DNA from: Cellvibrionaceae bacterium
GTDB taxonomy: Bacteria > Pseudomonadota > Gammaproteobacteria > Pseudomonadales > Cellvibrionaceae
Direction of reading: 5' to 3'
Length of the DNA: 64,000 bases
Assembly (NCBI GenBank): GCA_024707385.1
Contig: JANPZW010000002.1
Coordinates: forward strand, 1-64,000
Shown: positions 40,152-49,429 of the stretch, piece by piece
Layout of the letters: each line of letters starts with the position of its first letter
Position numbering within the stretch: position 1 is the first letter of the stretch
Translations under genes and position numbers: made by a program
The notes under the pieces: generated by a model
What the model saw: the letters and a program-made list of their open reading frames with translations, nothing else
Told to the model about the DNA's origin: nothing
Database searches by the model: none

Positions 40152-42250
40152 CTATTTTTTCTTCCCACTTAAACCCGGTATGGGTAGGCACAGAAAGAAC
40201 AATGGCAACCAACGGAAAAATAAATCAAATAAAGTGACCATGATGGTTAGCAAAATCATGGCGCAGATAGTAACTATGGGAATTGATAGCGAACAAAACA
40301 TCCCAAAGCCCAGGCCACCTTTGGTACATTCACTTTTGGTGGATGGTTCGGGCAGGTCCTTATGAAAAGGCCATGGCAGCACCGATAATACGAGATCACC
40401 CAGTGTGGTCTTTCGTGTTCCGCGGATTTTTCCGCACAACATGTCGGAAATCATGAAAGTCGCATTTTTATTGTGCTTGCGCAAACCGGCGGGAGAAATA
40501 TCCAGCGGCATGGGAATTTGAATTGGGCGGCCCGGTGCATCTGGGTCGTACATGGACGCCATTTTGAATGGGTCCGTCGCTTCGCTGACCAGCGGCGGGT
40601 CAAACGGTCCACAATGCGGAGATTCATACACACAGCGGATAACAAACCAACCACCGGTAGCATCTTTCTGCGGTGCTTTTGCACGGGTCACATCGGGTGC
40701 TGCTTTGGTGAGGTCTTCCGGTATAGCCAGTTTTATCAGGTTGGTCAGCGCATCCAGCTGATCGTGACTGCGATCCGGCTCATCGGGACTCAATTCCGCA
40801 GGCGGGACCAGATTGGGTAGTGGAGTAGTTAAAAGCGGATCTGCAAGGGGAAAAACAAATTCCGGCCAGTGGTGATCAGATGCGGTATTTTCATCATTGC
40901 GATCATAAGGATATTCGACAAGATCCAGCTCCGTTTCAATCTCGGGGCTATGCGCCAGTTCACGCAAGGCACTCACCAAGGACGTTTTCAGGTCCGTCTG
41001 ATAGCAGTCGGCCATATAACTGGAAAAACTGATGGGATTCAACGTGAGCGTATTCAAAACGTTTATCACGTCGATCTCTGCAGCCGAGGCGCCAGTGGGA
41101 GTGTTGGCGGTATCGATGTACTGATAAATGCGGGGAATATAATCTTTAAAAAATTGCAACATATCGACCAGCACATACCAGGATAGAGTCTGAATGCGCT
41201 CGCGCATATCTTTCAGATTGCTGTTTTGAATGTCATTTACATGATCGTTGAGATTGCCGGCCTCGCTGGCAAGTGGCGGGGCTTTCGCCAGCCAGTCTTC
41301 CCCGTGCCCTTTTCGGTTTCGCACATGGACAATAAACGCTTCCAAGGGCCTGCCACCTGCAAATTGAAAAGGTGGGTTATGGCATCGCGACTGGATAAGC
41401 TAAGACCGTTGCTGTCATCCCCATCCATCTCTTGACCCGGTAGAATTTTCGGCGCGTTGATATAAGCTTCGCGTTTAGACACCGGAATAAAACCGCTCAA
41501 CAATTTACGCTTGCGCTCGCCGTCTTCCGCGTAACCCAGTGCCGACATCGGCAAACGGCTCTTCTTCCGGCAACAAGGTTTTTCCCGTCAAATTTACTCC
41601 TTCGAGCACCTTCTTCCATTTCATCTCCCCTTGGTGCAAAACCCACGCATACTCTTCCGATTTATTTGGATCGAAAATATCCGGGTCGTCAACCTTGGCG
41701 TCCGGGTCCTTCGGCTAACATGCGACGCACAACGAATTTAACTTTTTTTGGTCTTTTTCCAAAGCGACTCTTTTATCCGGCAAACCAATCTGGCGGCATA
41801 CCAGAGATGCGGTAACTAAGTAAAAGCGTTGATGTATGGGCTGATAGAGTTTTAACGGCTTATTGTTGGTTGTCGGTAAGTTGATAGCGCCGGAAAGCGC
41901 TAAGTCGCCTTGGCTCTTGTTCCGCGTTTTAAGTTGTCGCGTTTGACTTTTCAATATTTCCGAAAGCGGTTCTTCAATCGGCAGTAATTTGCGTGTGGGT
42001 GGCGTTTGCATTGGTTCGCGCCAGGTTTCCGGTTGCGCTTTCCCCTCCACCAGACGTTCCGGGTACAGCTGCATCAGCGACATGAGCTCCTGCATAAAAA
42101 AGCATCGCTATTAAAACGCAGAATGGTCGGGCGCTGAAAACTGTCGCGTAGGCTGGCATTACCAGTATCGGAAATTTGAGCCCACAGAGGTGCTGGAGCA
42201 AGCCAGCGGGTATCATGCTTATGCAGAATTTTTTGCAGTGCATTTACCAT
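40152..42250 (-). CDS. eCIS conserved protein with hydrophobic C-terminus (about five frameshifts)
   Basis: Joined over indels near 42096-42101, 41743-41749, about 41705, about 41548 and 41345-41348, this gives about 695 aa. The N-terminal part has RWLAPAPLWAQISDTG and LYQPIHQRFYLVTASLVCRQ; the middle has a helical region; and the end carries GDLVLSVLPWPFHKDL followed by two hydrophobic helices (MFCSLSIPIVTICAMILLTI; FRWLPLFFLCLPIPG). I believe similar proteins sit between spike and gp25 in other eCIS loci, but I cannot name the family. A hydrophobic tail in a soluble particle component is odd. The five indels make it the most damaged gene in the cluster. Confidence 0.6.
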
Positions 42251-42964
42251 ATATTTCCCGCTCCAGGTGTGTAGGATGAACTGATCACACTATTGGTGAT
42301 GACGGTGTCGGCTTTTACTACACCGCTGAAAGTACTGAACGGACAGTCCACCGAAATTACTGACGCCGAAACGGTCACGACGCTGGCTTCCACTTTGACC
42401 TGAGCGGAAGCGGTTACTGTGATACCACTTGGCCCAAGTTTGATGGAATTGCCGTTGCTGTCTTCCACCGTAATGCCGCCAGGGCCGTCCTTTAATTCCA
42501 GACTTTGTCCACCTGGTGTTTCCAGGGTCAGACTTTCCTGACCATCCTGGTCGTTAAAACACACACGAACACCATTTTTGGACTGAATGGTTTTTCTATA
42601 ATTATTTCCAGCACCATCCATGGATTCTGGTGGTTGATCCTGACCGTTCCAAAAGGGAGCCGATTACAAATGGGTGTCGCGCGTTGCCGGCGCTGAACGC
42701 AATCAACACCTCATCATCCACATGAGGAATAAACCATGAGCCACGATTGCTGCCCGCCATCAGGGTTGTCACGCGTGCCCAGGCCTGATATTCACCGTCG
42801 CTGCCATCGGGAGACCATGGCGGTTTTATGCGGACACGACCTTGACCATCGGGATCCTTGATATCGGTCACTTGTGCAACGTATACACCATAAAACGTAC
42901 CTCCGAGGCCGGCCGGTATGCGCGAATCAAACATTCTTTGCAATAAGGTGTCTTGCACAACCAT
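42244..42964 (-). CDS. Spike protein: gp5-like OB fold plus beta-helix tip (one frameshift)
   Basis: About 239 aa after correcting the A-run at 42651-42654. The first half is the OB-fold of gp5/VgrG/gpV spikes (YGVYVAQVTDIKDPDGQGRV, DDEVLIAFSAGNARHPFVIG). The second half is a beta-helix with regular T/V-rich turns (DGPGGITVEDSNGNSIKL, SGITVTASAQVKVEAS). It corresponds to the C-terminal part of Afp8/VgrG but is encoded separately from the gpD-like hub at 43038-44121. GAGG precedes the ATG. It forms the piercing tip of the particle. Confidence 0.85.
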
Positions 42965-43011
42965 TAACCTCTTTTTGTCATTCCGATAATGAGCTGCGAA
43001 TGTGCTTTTAT

Positions 43012-43043
43012 CGCTAAACCGCTAAACCGCTAAACCGCTAAAC
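43012..43043. repeat. Four perfect 8-bp tandem repeats (CGCTAAAC)
   Basis: The unit CGCTAAAC is present four times head to tail, with further GCC following. It covers the stop codon of the hub gene (stop at 43038) and the leader of the spike gene. Because eight is not a multiple of three, a change in copy number inside a reading frame would shift it, and outside would alter spacing. Confidence 0.95.
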
Positions 43044-44121
43044 GCCTATCGCCGGCCGCTCAACCGAGAAGCGTGTTTTGTAGCCCCCTTCCGCGGAAAA
43101 CATGTGATGCACACTGTTGATGTAATAAGGTCCGCTAAACATGGAGCCCAGTCCTTGAATATTTATTTTTGCTCCGCGCCTTATAGCGTGCATCACCTTC
43201 AGCGATGCCTTGTCCTGTAACGAATTGGCGCGATAGCGTGCGATAACAGCTTTCCGCCAGGTAGCGGGTCTCTTCGTTAGATACTGGTGTCAAATGCACT
43301 GCGCTATCACGGCGCTCGCCGAAAGCCAGTTGTAGAATTTGGCTGCCAGACAAACCGCCTTCAAGCTCGGATTCGATCACTGCTCTATCCACTTCCACTT
43401 CAAACTTATCCTTTGCCTGAACATCCCAACCGCTGACGGAAAACTTGGTACGCTGATGCGCAAGGTCCGCGCAGACGCGAAACTCGTGCAAATGCTGCTT
43501 GTAGACCACATCGAGTTCGGCGACTTTTCGGCGTGCGCGTGTTTGCACATAAAGTCGGTTGTCCTCCACCCAGACTTCGGCATCCACCAGGCGCGCGCGT
43601 TCTCGCAGAAACGCAAGGTCACTCTGATTTAACTGCGAAAGATTTTTGTAAGTGGGGCTATCTATGTCTATTTCCGCTTGCAAGCTGTGATCCCGCGCGA
43701 TGGTTTCCGCCACATCCTGCAGGCTGGCATCTTCAAAACTGCGGGTGCGGCGAGTCATGCGCAGATCCTGAAGCTTGTCCTCGGCCAGAATCAGAATTTC
43801 CGGAGGTCGGCTTTCTATGAACCGCCCTTCGATACCGGTAATTTTGCCGAGAAAAACCTGAGCTGCAGCGTTGCCATCGCCCATATCAATTTGCAGCGTA
43901 CGACCGAAGTCAAATACGTTGCGATTAAAGTAAAGATAATCAAGGTCACTGCTGACCGTTCCCCAGTTGCCTAAGGTGAGTTCGCAGCTGTAGAGGCCCA
44001 GCTCATTTTCTTTTACGGAAATGGATAAAACTCCCGCATCGATACGGGCGTCCTGCACGCCGTTGATTTTGATACGTGGTCTCGCGGAATAAAGTGGGAG
44101 TGTTGCAGCCAGTCCGGTCAT
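43038..44121 (-). CDS. gpD/VgrG-like baseplate hub (Afp8 N-terminal part; one frameshift)
   Basis: About 361 aa after correcting an indel near 43178-43190, beyond which the frame continues GAKINIQGLGSMFSGPYYI to the stop at 43038. The protein matches the phage late control gene D fold: SARPRIKINGVQDARIDAGV, FLGKITGIEGRF, ETIARDHSLQAEID, LNQSDLAFLRERARLVDAEV. It forms the trimeric hub that carries the spike. It begins one base after the stop of the 56-aa gene, so translation is coupled. Confidence 0.88.
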
Positions 44122-44122
44122 T

Positions 44123-44293
44123 TTAATGTGCTCGCAAACGGTCGCTACGCAAATCGTGGTATTCCAATACGGCTTCTATATCCATCGGCTTGATAGCACT
44201 GCTGGGGTTTTCAGCATTATTGGTTGCGGATGTGCCAGGCGCGGCACTTGCCGCTTCACTGACCACTTCGAAGGTGTCAATAATCACTGCCAC
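44123..44293 (-). CDS. Small eCIS protein, 56 aa
   Basis: It starts MAVIIDTFEVVSEAASAAPG and ends PMDIEAVLEYHDLRSDRLRAH, with a Ser/Ala/Pro-rich middle. The pattern VIIxxFEVV...P.DIE.VL....L...R.RAH is, as I recall, shared by short proteins between the tube/Afp7 and hub genes of other eCIS clusters, so the gene is real despite its size. A GTG start at 44293 is preceded by GGGAGG. One base separates its stop from the hub ATG. Function unknown; perhaps a structural peptide of the baseplate. Confidence 0.72.
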   Translation of the reverse strand: MAVIIDTFEVVSEAASAAPGTSATNNAENPSSAIKPMDIEAVLEYHDLRSDRLRAH

Positions 44294-44340
44294 GCTAATT
44301 GCCTCCCGCTCTCGGTTACCCGCAACTCGAAGAGCTTTAT

Positions 44341-45490
44341 CTAAAAATTAAAATCCGTCTCGGCATCCGCTATCAGATCGTTGTCGATGCCGCCGCTTTA
44401 AAGCCAATTCGGCGCTTGCGTCAATTTGAAAGTTGTTGGCAGACGGAATATCCACGCCTAGGGCGCCGGGACTGAATCGATTCGCGGGGCCAACACCAGC
44501 GTTTATAGCGGCAGCGGTACTGAGCGTGGTATCCAGTCCACCATCGAAACCGACTCCCAAACCGATTCCCAAACCGACTCCGGCATTCAATCCACCGCCA
44601 AGACCACCACTGAGCGCGGCGCCGCCACTGATGCCTATGCCCAGGCCTATACCGCCGCCTATGCTGCCGCCAAAACTTCCCCCGAGGCTTCCACCAATGC
44701 CGGCGCTAAAGCCTGCGGACGCCCCCAAGCCAATACCACCCTGCAAGCCCGCATTAAAAGATGCAGCGAGTTCACCGCCCAAAGAAAGCGGCTGCCCAAC
44801 CGGCAGATCCAGCGGATTTTCAATGCCATTGGCCAGAGCATCACCCTGCCAGGGTTTGGGCGTGCCATTTTTATTGGTTTGATCCGCCATGGAATTTTTG
44901 CCTTCTTCAGGCGCGGTGGTTTCTGCCGTTCCCGCGTTGGGGTTTCCCTGCGCATCTGTGTCCGGTGCGCTGAAATTGATATCCACATCCTGTTTGGTGA
45001 TGCTCACGCTCAATGTGGAACGCAGAGGAATGCCCTCTGCAGAAAAGAACTCAATTTTTTCGGTAAGTGAATTGACGACGCCATCAAAACGAAATGATCC
45101 CCAACTGAAACGTATGCCTGGCGGTGTAAATTTGGCGTCTTTGCCGCTACCGCTGCGCTCGGTCTGCATAAAATCTGCAACAAGCTTGGTAATTTTTCTT
45201 ACATCTTTGATGCTGGACGGCTTGTTATCAGTATTGAATCTCTCTGCGATCTTCGGATCGGTGACATCGAAAACCAGATCAAACGTCAGCTTGGTCGTGC
45301 CTTTGGAATTAAATTGAATGGCCGAGCCACCCGCCTGATCGCCACCCGCCACCTGATTGGAAAATGCCACATTCAGTGTTTCGGGATTGAATTGCACCTC
45401 GAACTTCGGGCCTTCGTTAGTCACCTGGCCTTCTTCATTCCAGGCGATCTGCTGCAAGACGGCTTTCTTGATTTTCATTGGATCAGGCAT
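44341..45490 (-). CDS. CIS tube/baseplate protein (Afp7-like) with glycine-rich C-terminus (one frameshift)
   Basis: The first 180 aa are the conserved eCIS domain of Afp7-type proteins (IAWNEEGQVTNEGPKFEVQF, NPETLNVAFSNQVAGGDQAG, FDVTDPKI). There is no LysM motif. From about residue 240 to 325 the protein is a long Gly/Ala/Ser run with a dominant GIGLG/GGSLGG pattern. Near 44388-44396 the frame shifts; the corrected end is GGIDNDLIADAETDFNF with stop at 44341, just before the small gene. AGGAA precedes the ATG. It should join tube and baseplate. Confidence 0.82.
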
Positions 45491-45499
45491 ACGGAATTC

Positions 45500-45991
45500 C
45501 TAAGCAGCGTTCTCTTCATCTTTTACTTCACGTTTTAGGCGTTCGTAGGCAATTTGCATTTCCTCGACGGCTACTTCGCCATCTTTGGCATTAAGTGATG
45601 GCGCCACCAACTTGATCGGTAAACAACCGAACACTTTGAATACGACGTTTTTGCTTTTTTTTACTATGGGTTTGTTACTTTGCAGAGTGCGCTCAAGTGC
45701 CAGCAGCTGGATTTCGCCATCAATGCGTAAATTGGGATCAGCTTGTACACGCTCAAACCAGTCCCACAAATCGAAATTCTTCGTCATGCCCCGCTTCAGC
45801 GTCAGCTGGCCATAGGTCAGTGGGCCGGACAAATGAATTTGCTCAGCATTGTTGCCGCCTTCGCGGATGGTCTTCACCTCCATGTTCATTTCCAATCCGG
45901 AGCATTCGGAAAAATCCGCTTCACAGACGGTCGCTTTCTCCTTTGGCAAGGTGAACAGCACGTGAAAGTTGAAGTTGGTAAACGGCGTCAT
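45500..45991 (-). CDS. eCIS inner tube protein 2 (Afp5-like)
   Basis: A 163-aa gp19/Hcp-fold tube protein: FNFHVLFTLPKEKATVCEAD, SECSGLEMNMEVKTIREGGN, LTLKRGMTKNFDLWDWFERV, and a C-terminal extension rich in Glu and Arg. It overlaps the sheath 2 stop by ATGA. As the second tube paralogue it likely forms the tube's baseplate-proximal ring. Confidence 0.9.
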   Translation of the reverse strand: MTPFTNFNFHVLFTLPKEKATVCEADFSECSGLEMNMEVKTIREGGNNAEQIHLSGPLTYGQLTLKRGMTKNFDLWDWFERVQADPNLRIDGEIQLLALERTLQSNKPIVKKSKNVVFKVFGCLPIKLVAPSLNAKDGEVAVEEMQIAYERLKREVKDEENAA

Positions 45992-48954
45992 GCGGCAACC
46001 TCCTGCCAGGAAATCTGACCGCTGCCTTCTTGAATCAAGCGCACTCGGATAAATTTCAGCGGATGCGAGGGAGCAATATGTAGCTCTACAATAAATCTGC
46101 CCATTTCCATACTTTGCGCAGTGTTTGTCTTTGCCCCGGTAATGACTCTATAGGCTTGATCCGGTGTTGAGCCGGCAAAAGCGCCGCGAGCAAACAAACG
46201 TGCAAAAATGCCTTCGAACTGTTGTTTGACTTTGTCGTGTAGAACGTCTCCATTGTTTTCAAATACGTAGAGATTGCCTTCGCGTTCCGCGATGCGTCGG
46301 ATCAGGTTGATCAAACGACGGACATTGATTTCATTCCACTCCCGATTACCGGAAAAGGTATCAGCGCTCATCAGCAGGTGGCCGCGAGATTCCCGGCGCA
46401 ACACATTTACGCGTGCCTGCATCAGAAGTCGCCAATGCTCTCGGCTTACGGGTTTATGCAGCGCGAGTACATTTTCGAAAGGTGAATTTGCCGGCGCTAT
46501 CCATGCGCCCTGCTCCAGTGTGCGGTGTGCAAATTTACCCAATACACTGCCCTCTGGCGGTATTGCGCGTACATCCAGTGAACTTTCGACCCGCGCACTT
46601 AACCATGGATAATAAAAGGCAGCGTAAGCCGCTGTTTTTTCTTCTGCGATAGAGAGTGGCCGCACGTGTGCACTGACGTCATCGACAGAAGAAGAAAGCA
46701 CGCTTTCACCTCCGGGTTTAAGCACCGCGCAATGGTCAAGTACATCCTGCACCTCATAACGACGCGGAAAGGCCAGCACAGCAAAAAGATCACCGCGTGC
46801 GGCACAGGTGCGTAGTGCAGCTCGGTGTATCGCCAGGCAATCGGCAGATAAGTCTTTATGGCGTTGCAGCGTGACGCGGTCCAGCTGTGACGGCCATAAG
46901 ATAACGGTATTCGACCAGGGGCCAACCGTTTCGGCTTTTCTGGCGCGTACGCGAAAATATGCGTTTGAACCAGCTTCTGCTCGCACATTGAAGGAAGGCG
47001 CGCTTGCATCTTCCAGTGCAGCCGGTTTGCCATGAAACAAAATCTCCGGGCTGAAAAAGCCAAATTCATCTGCGCGCTGCAGTTCAAAGGCGTCTATCTC
47101 ACTTGCCATCTGCAAGCTATCGAGCAAAATCCAGGTTGCAGCATAGGTGCCGGGCTCCGCCGGGGAAACCGGAGTGATGGACAGCTCCACTTCCAAAGTG
47201 CGGGCTTGCACCCTACCGCATGGCGTAAAATCCAACTCGGGTATAAATGCGGCGCGTTGATTCGACCAGGGGCTGATTTCTGCATCGTGTTCGGCGCGCA
47301 CGCGAAAATAAATTTCACGCGGACAATCCGGCTCCAAGAGCAAGAGGTATTCGGTCAATGGTTCCGGCAGAAGATCGACCACCTCGCCAATTTGTGGCAG
47401 ATCATCACTGCCCACCATGATAGCCACACTTTCACGAAAGTCGGGATCGCGGCTCCATTCGAGCCGATACAGGCGCGCCTGACTTACCTTGCTCCAGCTG
47501 AGTTGCCAGTAGTCGTGATATTGTTCACTGCGGAGAATGGGATTCAATTCGGGTGAGGTGAGAGGCGCAATAAAATCAGGCGCGATATTATCCCAGCGCG
47601 CGTGCATCGCATCGGGTACTGCAATCAGCGTGACCTCTTTAAGCGTCAACACGCTGTGTAGTCCCCGCAGTTTTGCCGGAGGTTGGGTGAGATACACCAG
47701 CCGGTTGGCTTCCTGTAATAGATTTTCCCCGCTTATCTCTGTTAGGCGTGGGTCCACAAAATGAATGGATCCGAAATTCATCAAGCCATTTAGGCTGAGC
47801 TTGTCTGCAGGTTCGCCGGTGCCGATAAATTCCGCGCGACTATTGATGCCTCCGGTCTGAGTCATTAATAAAGGCAGATAAATAAAATCCTCTTGGTTAT
47901 TTCTACTTTCCGCGCATACAGGAAAACGTGGCATGTTAGCCTCGCCCACCAGCTCAAGGGTTTGCGGCGAACGTTTTTTCTGTGGCTGTCCTTCGATTGC
48001 CTCAAACAAGGCGTCATCGCTGGGAAGTGCACCCCAAAAACGTGGGTGTGCGGCGCTAAAACGCAGTCCATCCAAGGTTTTCACCTTGCCATCCCGCTCC
48101 AGGGAGCGTAGGAGAAAATCCAGTTTGCGAATTTGTGGTAGAGCTTCCTCAGGTGAACTTGGCGCACGCAACTCCCGCTCCAAACCAAGTTCTGCAAATT
48201 CCCGTAGATTAAATAGATCCACACCTTCTATCGGGCTGGCTAAAGCCCTATCTGGGTCCAATATCGGCGGTGAATTTACAGCGGTGTGGTAATGGCAGAA
48301 AAAACCGCGTGCGCCGCTTACACGCACCCCGCCGGTGTTTTCCTCCACCGCATCGACAACGAGATACCAAGTCCCTTCCTCGGCATCTATATTCACTGAG
48401 ATCAAATCGCCAATGACGATAAAACCCGAGCTGGTTCGAAGATTGGCAAACCAGCCAGTGCTGCCGATGCGCAATCTCGCTTCGTGCAAAACTTCCGTCT
48501 GTAACGGCAGGGAAAATACATTCAATTGCGAACGCAGGCGCACATATTCAGCCCAAGAGCCAGCGCTACGCGCACTCGCGTAGGCCTGTTCCACAATCTC
48601 GTCATTGCAACGGTATAAACCGGGGATTGCAAAACGTGCGGTCTGGGCGAGATTTTCATCTGCTACCCGAACCACCCAACAGCGTTTGCCGCCATTACGG
48701 AAAAAATTTTCCACCGCAGATCCCAGACAACCCTTTTCTGTTTGTCTGGATTCATCATTCCAGGCGAGATCAAGATCAGCACCGAATATTTCCCGAAAGC
48801 GTGCAATGTCTTCCACTGCCACTGGAGTGTGTAATGGACCCGAGCTGGCAAAGCCGACAAATGCGGCAATGTCCATGCGTGGCAGTACGGTCTCCAGCTC
48901 GGGTTTAACCGTATCGAAATACACTCCGGGAAATAACGTATTGCTCGCGTACAT
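45988..48954 (-). CDS. Long eCIS tail sheath protein 2 with two FN3-like inserts
   Basis: This 988-aa sheath is much longer than the usual 350-500 aa. The sheath N-domain (FPGVYFDTVKPELETVLPRM, VAAFVGFASSG-like start) and the conserved C-terminal sheath domain (TLEQGAWIAPANSPF, REWNEINVRRLINLIRRIAE, GSTPDQAYRVITG) flank an insert of about 220 aa at about 470-690. The insert contains two fibronectin III-like units (YWQLSWSKVSQARLYRLEW ... YFRVRAEHDAEISPWSNQ; FELQRADEFGFF ... YFRVRARKAETVGPWSN). The start overlaps the tube 1 stop (TGATG). The insert should project from the particle surface. Confidence 0.9.
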   Translation of the reverse strand: MYASNTLFPGVYFDTVKPELETVLPRMDIAAFVGFASSGPLHTPVAVEDIARFREIFGADLDLAWNDESRQTEKGCLGSAVENFFRNGGKRCWVVRVADENLAQTARFAIPGLYRCNDEIVEQAYASARSAGSWAEYVRLRSQLNVFSLPLQTEVLHEARLRIGSTGWFANLRTSSGFIVIGDLISVNIDAEEGTWYLVVDAVEENTGGVRVSGARGFFCHYHTAVNSPPILDPDRALASPIEGVDLFNLREFAELGLERELRAPSSPEEALPQIRKLDFLLRSLERDGKVKTLDGLRFSAAHPRFWGALPSDDALFEAIEGQPQKKRSPQTLELVGEANMPRFPVCAESRNNQEDFIYLPLLMTQTGGINSRAEFIGTGEPADKLSLNGLMNFGSIHFVDPRLTEISGENLLQEANRLVYLTQPPAKLRGLHSVLTLKEVTLIAVPDAMHARWDNIAPDFIAPLTSPELNPILRSEQYHDYWQLSWSKVSQARLYRLEWSRDPDFRESVAIMVGSDDLPQIGEVVDLLPEPLTEYLLLLEPDCPREIYFRVRAEHDAEISPWSNQRAAFIPELDFTPCGRVQARTLEVELSITPVSPAEPGTYAATWILLDSLQMASEIDAFELQRADEFGFFSPEILFHGKPAALEDASAPSFNVRAEAGSNAYFRVRARKAETVGPWSNTVILWPSQLDRVTLQRHKDLSADCLAIHRAALRTCAARGDLFAVLAFPRRYEVQDVLDHCAVLKPGGESVLSSSVDDVSAHVRPLSIAEEKTAAYAAFYYPWLSARVESSLDVRAIPPEGSVLGKFAHRTLEQGAWIAPANSPFENVLALHKPVSREHWRLLMQARVNVLRRESRGHLLMSADTFSGNREWNEINVRRLINLIRRIAEREGNLYVFENNGDVLHDKVKQQFEGIFARLFARGAFAGSTPDQAYRVITGAKTNTAQSMEMGRFIVELHIAPSHPLKFIRVRLIQEGSGQISWQEVAA

Positions 48955-49409
48955 CAGGCGGCCTCTTGCTCAATCCGTTCCGCAGAGAGCACTAGTTCTT
49001 CAATCGCCAGATCAGTACCCTTACCGTTAAATGAAGGTGCCGTGTATTTGATAGGCCGCGCCGCTAGCAATTTCCAGCGCATGACAGGCTCGCGATTTTC
49101 GCTAAGCAAGGTCACCTTCACAGTTTTCAGCTGGTCCTGATGGCCGTCGCGCACTGCATTTATCCATTCATATAAATCATGTGCGCCGATGACTCCGCGC
49201 TTGAATGTGGCGTCACTGGCTTTTGCGGTGGTAGTCACCTTGATGGCTTCGTTGGTTTTTGCGTTACCGGAACGATATTCCGTAACGTTAATTTCCAGGC
49301 CCAGTCCGCTGACCTCCTGAAAGCCTGCGTCGCGGGTTTCCCCCTTCATATTGTCCCACTCAACCAAAAAATTAAATTGTGAGTAAGGGTAGTTTTTTGG
49401 CCTAGCCAT
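48954..49409 (-). CDS. eCIS inner tube protein 1 (Afp1-like)
   Basis: A 151-aa gp19/Hcp-fold protein: YSQFNFLVEWDNMKGETRDA, GFQEVSGLGLEINVTEYRSG, ATFKRGVIGAHDLYEWINAV, APSFNGKGTDLAIEELVLSA. It is the major inner tube subunit that lines the cargo lumen. GGAGG precedes the ATG. It lies between the two sheath genes. Confidence 0.95.
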   Translation of the reverse strand: MARPKNYPYSQFNFLVEWDNMKGETRDAGFQEVSGLGLEINVTEYRSGNAKTNEAIKVTTTAKASDATFKRGVIGAHDLYEWINAVRDGHQDQLKTVKVTLLSENREPVMRWKLLAARPIKYTAPSFNGKGTDLAIEELVLSAERIEQEAA

Positions 49410-49429
49410 GGTTATGCCTCCAGATCAAC

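Noticed and set aside
40152..42250. Three to four separate small genes in this stretch
   Set aside because: Their translations join into one collinear protein if single-base indels in runs are corrected.
43012..43043. Tandem repeat considered as a CRISPR-like array
   Set aside because: Units are 8 bp with no spacers and no cas genes nearby.
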